Below the pieces are notes generated by a model. It was given only the letters and a program-made list of their open reading frames with translations, had not been told where the DNA came from and made no database searches. Position numbers and translations under genes: made by a program. A DNA stretch of 64,000 bases from positions 124,001-188,000 of the forward strand of contig CAZGQM010000002.1 in NCBI GenBank assembly GCA_964528055.1. The letters run 5' to 3'. The stretch comes from Geoanaerobacter sp964528055 (GTDB taxonomy: Bacteria > Desulfobacterota > Desulfuromonadia > Geobacterales > DSM-12255). Numbering within the stretch: the stretch's first letter is position 1; each line of letters starts with the position of its first letter. Below, one piece after another: positions 61,461-64,000 of this stretch.

Positions 61461-63803
61461 ATGATAGGCCGGCTCTTTGGCAAAATAGACGTACAACTAC
61501 ATCACGAAACAGTTCGTTATGCTAGGGAGTGGGATCAGGTAGGCGCTGAAATGGCGGTGCTTGGTGGGGATCAATCGACTCTCGTCAGGTTTTTACATGA
61601 TCTTTGCAGCGAATACGATCATCCGTTTGTGATCGATGTCGGCTCACATGTGGGCACATGTATCCTTGGAACTTCTGGGCAGGGGAACGTCCGAGGCTGG
61701 TCTTTCGAACCACATTTCGCAGTGTGTGAGGTACTCAAGCGCAACATTGCCCTCAATGGTATGACAGGCCTGTTTGTCGTATTTCAGAAGGCACTTTCGC
61801 ATTTCCCCGGCAGAAGGATTCTCAAGTCTCCACCCAACGATAAGGACTCTGGATTGTCCAGTCTCGGACAGCCTAACTATTCACCGTATAACGAGCAGTA
61901 TGTTGATGTGGTAAAACTTGATGATGTCGCAGGGGTTGAAGGACTAGAAGATATTGATATTATTAACATTGATGCTGAAGGGAGCGAACTGTTTGTATTG
62001 ATCGGTGCCACTGAAATCATCAATAAACATAAGCCGGACGTTCTGCTGAAGGTTAATTGGGCCAATCTCAACCAGCTGGATCTTTATATCGAAAATCTTG
62101 TCGATTATCTGGAACTGCTCGGATACCAAGGGCATTGGATCGGCGTCGAGGGTATGCTTTTCAGGCACCGGCACAGAAAGTCAATCGGCAAACTACCGTA
62201 TTTTGTTGCTAAACCGGATAGCGGCGGATTAAAGGTTGCGATTGTAAAGCAACGCTATGATGTGTTTGGCCCGTGGCGAAGTGAGAAATATGATTTCATG
62301 AACCCTTTGGATGTCCTGAAAAAATGGCCGTCCAAATACAGTTATCTGGAGATGACCCATCTGTTTCAGGCTGACTGGTTTGTGCTCCCCTTTTGCCATG
62401 ATTCAAAATTAGTTCGGCAGAAAATCGATTTGCATCAGCAGACCTTTGACGACAACATGGAGAGCTTGCCGCATTCTGTTGACCTGCCTCTTAACGACTA
62501 TGACGTAGTCATATCGCTTGACCCGATCCTTCGCCCTCCCCGCAACTCTGAAACGTTGTACGCCTATTTTCAGAATGAGCATCATCATAACGAATATTCA
62601 CAGTCAATACGAAATCCGATGCCCGGCTACGATCTCTATCTCGATCATATGATGAAGGCTCCTGTTTGGGTATACGATCTGCCTCAGTCGGTGGCATATC
62701 CTTATCCGCGGGACCCGTTTGTTGTTCGTGATAAAACTGCCGCCAAGCGGACTGATGACATCTGGTTTGACAAACGCTTCATCATGATGCTGACACATGG
62801 CAACGAGGTCTTTCACGGTGGCGGTTTTGAGAATACGTTAGCCTCACTTGAGAGACGATTCCGGTCACGAGTGACATTCAGAAATCTGGATTTTGAAGAT
62901 ATGACCCGCTGGGGTGATCCGCTTGATTACATGCGAGACATGGCCAAATGCACCTATTATGTTAACCTTATTGCCTGTGGTGCAGGTCAGGGATTATGCG
63001 ATGCCGCCTCCCTGGGGCTGATCTGCTTCGGATCTTCAAAGCTTCCCTATCACAAGCTGATCTGCCACCCGGTCTGTCTGTGCACAGATCTTTCCGAACT
63101 TGAATGGAAACTGTCCATGGTGAGGTGTTCAGAAGATCTCCAATCGGAGATACGTGCCTGGCAGGATGCCGCACTGTCAGATTTGATGGTAACGCAGCCA
63201 GTGCGCATTCTGCAGGCAGCAGTTGATATGAAGAAACGGCGCATATCGTCCGCTTCAGTCGGACGGGTGTCATCGACCCCGATAGTCACCGAACTCATGG
63301 TCGAGGAACTGCCGCAGGAAATTGCATTGATAAATTGTACGAAGCTGAGACAGCGTGCAGAGGCAGATTACGAAAAGGGCAATTACGAAGAGGCTGTTCA
63401 CAATTACAGGCAGGCATTGTGGTTTGATAAATCCGATCATGTGTTGTTCTATCAGCTGGCTCTTGCCAGTTATGCCTGCAAGGATAGCAAGCAGGCATTA
63501 GCAAGTGTGGCAGAGTGTCTCAAAATGAACGGCCGATTCAGACCTGCCATATCATTGCAATCTATACTACTGCGTGACGACACTCTTGAAGATGCAAATT
63601 ATACCCAATGCCGCGAAAGAATAATGTATTTGATATATAACCGTTTCGACGGCTATGACAAAGAGCTGGATAACAATCGTATTGAAAAGTACAATGCCAT
63701 CCTGGATGAGTTGCTCCATGACTACATTGCGAAGCGCGATATCACAAACCAGATTCTGATTCAGCATCATAAACTGCGCTTAAGGAGAATGGCTAATTTA
63801 TAA
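61461..63803 (+). CDS. FkbM methyltransferase fused to unknown domain and TPR
   Basis: 780 residues. Residues about 1-240 are an FkbM-type methyltransferase (FVIDVGSHVGTCIL about 54-67, INIDAEGSEL later). The middle (about 260-590) is unrecognised, but ACGAGQGLCDAASLGLICFGSSKLPYHK (about 506-533) looks like the sugar-nucleotide end of a GT-B domain. The C-terminal region holds about two TPR units (NYEEAVHNYRQALWFDKSDH about 640-660). A two-function enzyme that methylates and glycosylates is an inference. The stop lies within a 21-nt palindrome. Confidence 0.72.
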   Translation: MIGRLFGKIDVQLHHETVRYAREWDQVGAEMAVLGGDQSTLVRFLHDLCSEYDHPFVIDVGSHVGTCILGTSGQGNVRGWSFEPHFAVCEVLKRNIALNGMTGLFVVFQKALSHFPGRRILKSPPNDKDSGLSSLGQPNYSPYNEQYVDVVKLDDVAGVEGLEDIDIINIDAEGSELFVLIGATEIINKHKPDVLLKVNWANLNQLDLYIENLVDYLELLGYQGHWIGVEGMLFRHRHRKSIGKLPYFVAKPDSGGLKVAIVKQRYDVFGPWRSEKYDFMNPLDVLKKWPSKYSYLEMTHLFQADWFVLPFCHDSKLVRQKIDLHQQTFDDNMESLPHSVDLPLNDYDVVISLDPILRPPRNSETLYAYFQNEHHHNEYSQSIRNPMPGYDLYLDHMMKAPVWVYDLPQSVAYPYPRDPFVVRDKTAAKRTDDIWFDKRFIMMLTHGNEVFHGGGFENTLASLERRFRSRVTFRNLDFEDMTRWGDPLDYMRDMAKCTYYVNLIACGAGQGLCDAASLGLICFGSSKLPYHKLICHPVCLCTDLSELEWKLSMVRCSEDLQSEIRAWQDAALSDLMVTQPVRILQAAVDMKKRRISSASVGRVSSTPIVTELMVEELPQEIALINCTKLRQRAEADYEKGNYEEAVHNYRQALWFDKSDHVLFYQLALASYACKDSKQALASVAECLKMNGRFRPAISLQSILLRDDTLEDANYTQCRERIMYLIYNRFDGYDKELDNNRIEKYNAILDELLHDYIAKRDITNQILIQHHKLRLRRMANL

Positions 63804-63819
63804 CAATGGCATTGTTATA
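63799..63819. repeat. Palindrome at the end of the FkbM-TPR gene
   Basis: TATAACAAT-GGC-ATTGTTATA: 9-bp complementary arms around a 3-nt centre, overlapping the stop codon. No T-run follows, so it does not look like a classical terminator; it could be a protein-binding site or an mRNA 3'-end structure. The remainder of the 143-nt gap to the next gene shows no further clear signal. Confidence 0.45.
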
Positions 63820-63946
63820 TCCAGCATATTGAGCGAATCAAATTGCGGACATAGTGATAAGATGGATGTTAGAGATGCAATAAAGAACTATCACGTTGTA
63901 TTCTACGCTGTATGCTGACACCATTTATGCAGAAGGAAAGCACTAT

Positions 63947-64000
63947 ATGGACGAAACGTTAAAATGTACAGCACCGTTAGTTGAATTTGGCAGAGGCACT
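63947..64000 (+). CDS. Start of an unidentified gene (runs off the window)
   Basis: ATG 63947 opens a frame of 18 codons to the window end, beginning MDETLKCTAPLVEFGRG. AGAAGGAAAG (63931-63940) is a good ribosome binding site 6 nt upstream, so the start is credible, but too little is visible to name the product. Confidence 0.55.
   Translation, partial: MDETLKCTAPLVEFGRGT

Overview
The window looks like a stretch of chromosome from a motile Gram-negative deltaproteobacterium of the Geobacter/Desulfuromonadales type. This is inferred from the flagellar gene order (flhB-flhA-flhF-flhG-fliA-flgF-flgG-flgA-flgH-flgI-flgJ-flgN-flgK-flgL-flbD-motA-motB), the outer-membrane L-ring lipoprotein FlgH, a sigma-54-type promoter in front of flhA and moderate GC content. 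No rRNA, tRNA, CRISPR array, insertion sequence or prophage gene was seen, and no gap between genes exceeds 300 bases.

Region 1 (1-16126, plus strand) is a compact flagellar operon block. It starts inside flhB and runs through the export gate (flhA), polar placement/number control (flhF, flhG), the flagellar sigma factor (fliA), rod, ring and hook-junction genes, and the stator genes motA and motB. Most genes overlap or sit within about 35 nt of each other. A perfect sigma-54 consensus lies 50 nt before flhA. No flgM (anti-FliA), csrA or fliW is found in the places where they often occur. A convergent PilZ (YcgR-like) gene at 16158-16952 closes the block and has a FliA-type promoter candidate behind it.

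Region 2 (17194-31351) begins with three TPR proteins, the first carrying a glycosyltransferase-like domain. It continues with glycosyltransferases, SAM methyltransferases and a CDP-sugar module: RfbF-like cytidylyltransferase, RfbG-like CDP-glucose 4,6-dehydratase, RmlC-like cupin and an extended SDR. One very AT-rich FkbM methyltransferase gene (22329-23216) looks recently acquired.

Region 3 (31509-61423) is the unusual part. Ten radical-SAM enzymes are encoded in about 28 kb. Three are paralogues with a shared cysteine-rich C-terminus, one is a shorter relative, five look like B12-binding-type enzymes and one is HemN-like. Mixed with them are a UDP-sugar dehydrogenase, a family-9 glycosyltransferase, a DJ-1/PfpI protein, a cupin fused to an acetolactate-synthase-type ThDP enzyme, a UxaA-type altronate dehydratase, an SDR, a Nudix hydrolase and two further methyltransferases. 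Gene ends frequently overlap, so much of the region is probably co-transcribed.

Region 4 (59564-64000) holds a probable GT-A glycosyltransferase, an FkbM/unknown/TPR three-part protein and the first 18 codons of another gene.

The most economical reading is that regions 2-4 form a glycan biosynthesis and decoration island, placed beside the flagellar operon and plausibly used for flagellin or cell-surface glycosylation. A CDP-4-keto-6-deoxy sugar and a hexuronic acid precursor could be made, then modified by carbon branching (ThDP enzyme), dehydration and multiple radical-SAM and ordinary SAM methylations. The chemistry of the final product cannot be read from the sequence.
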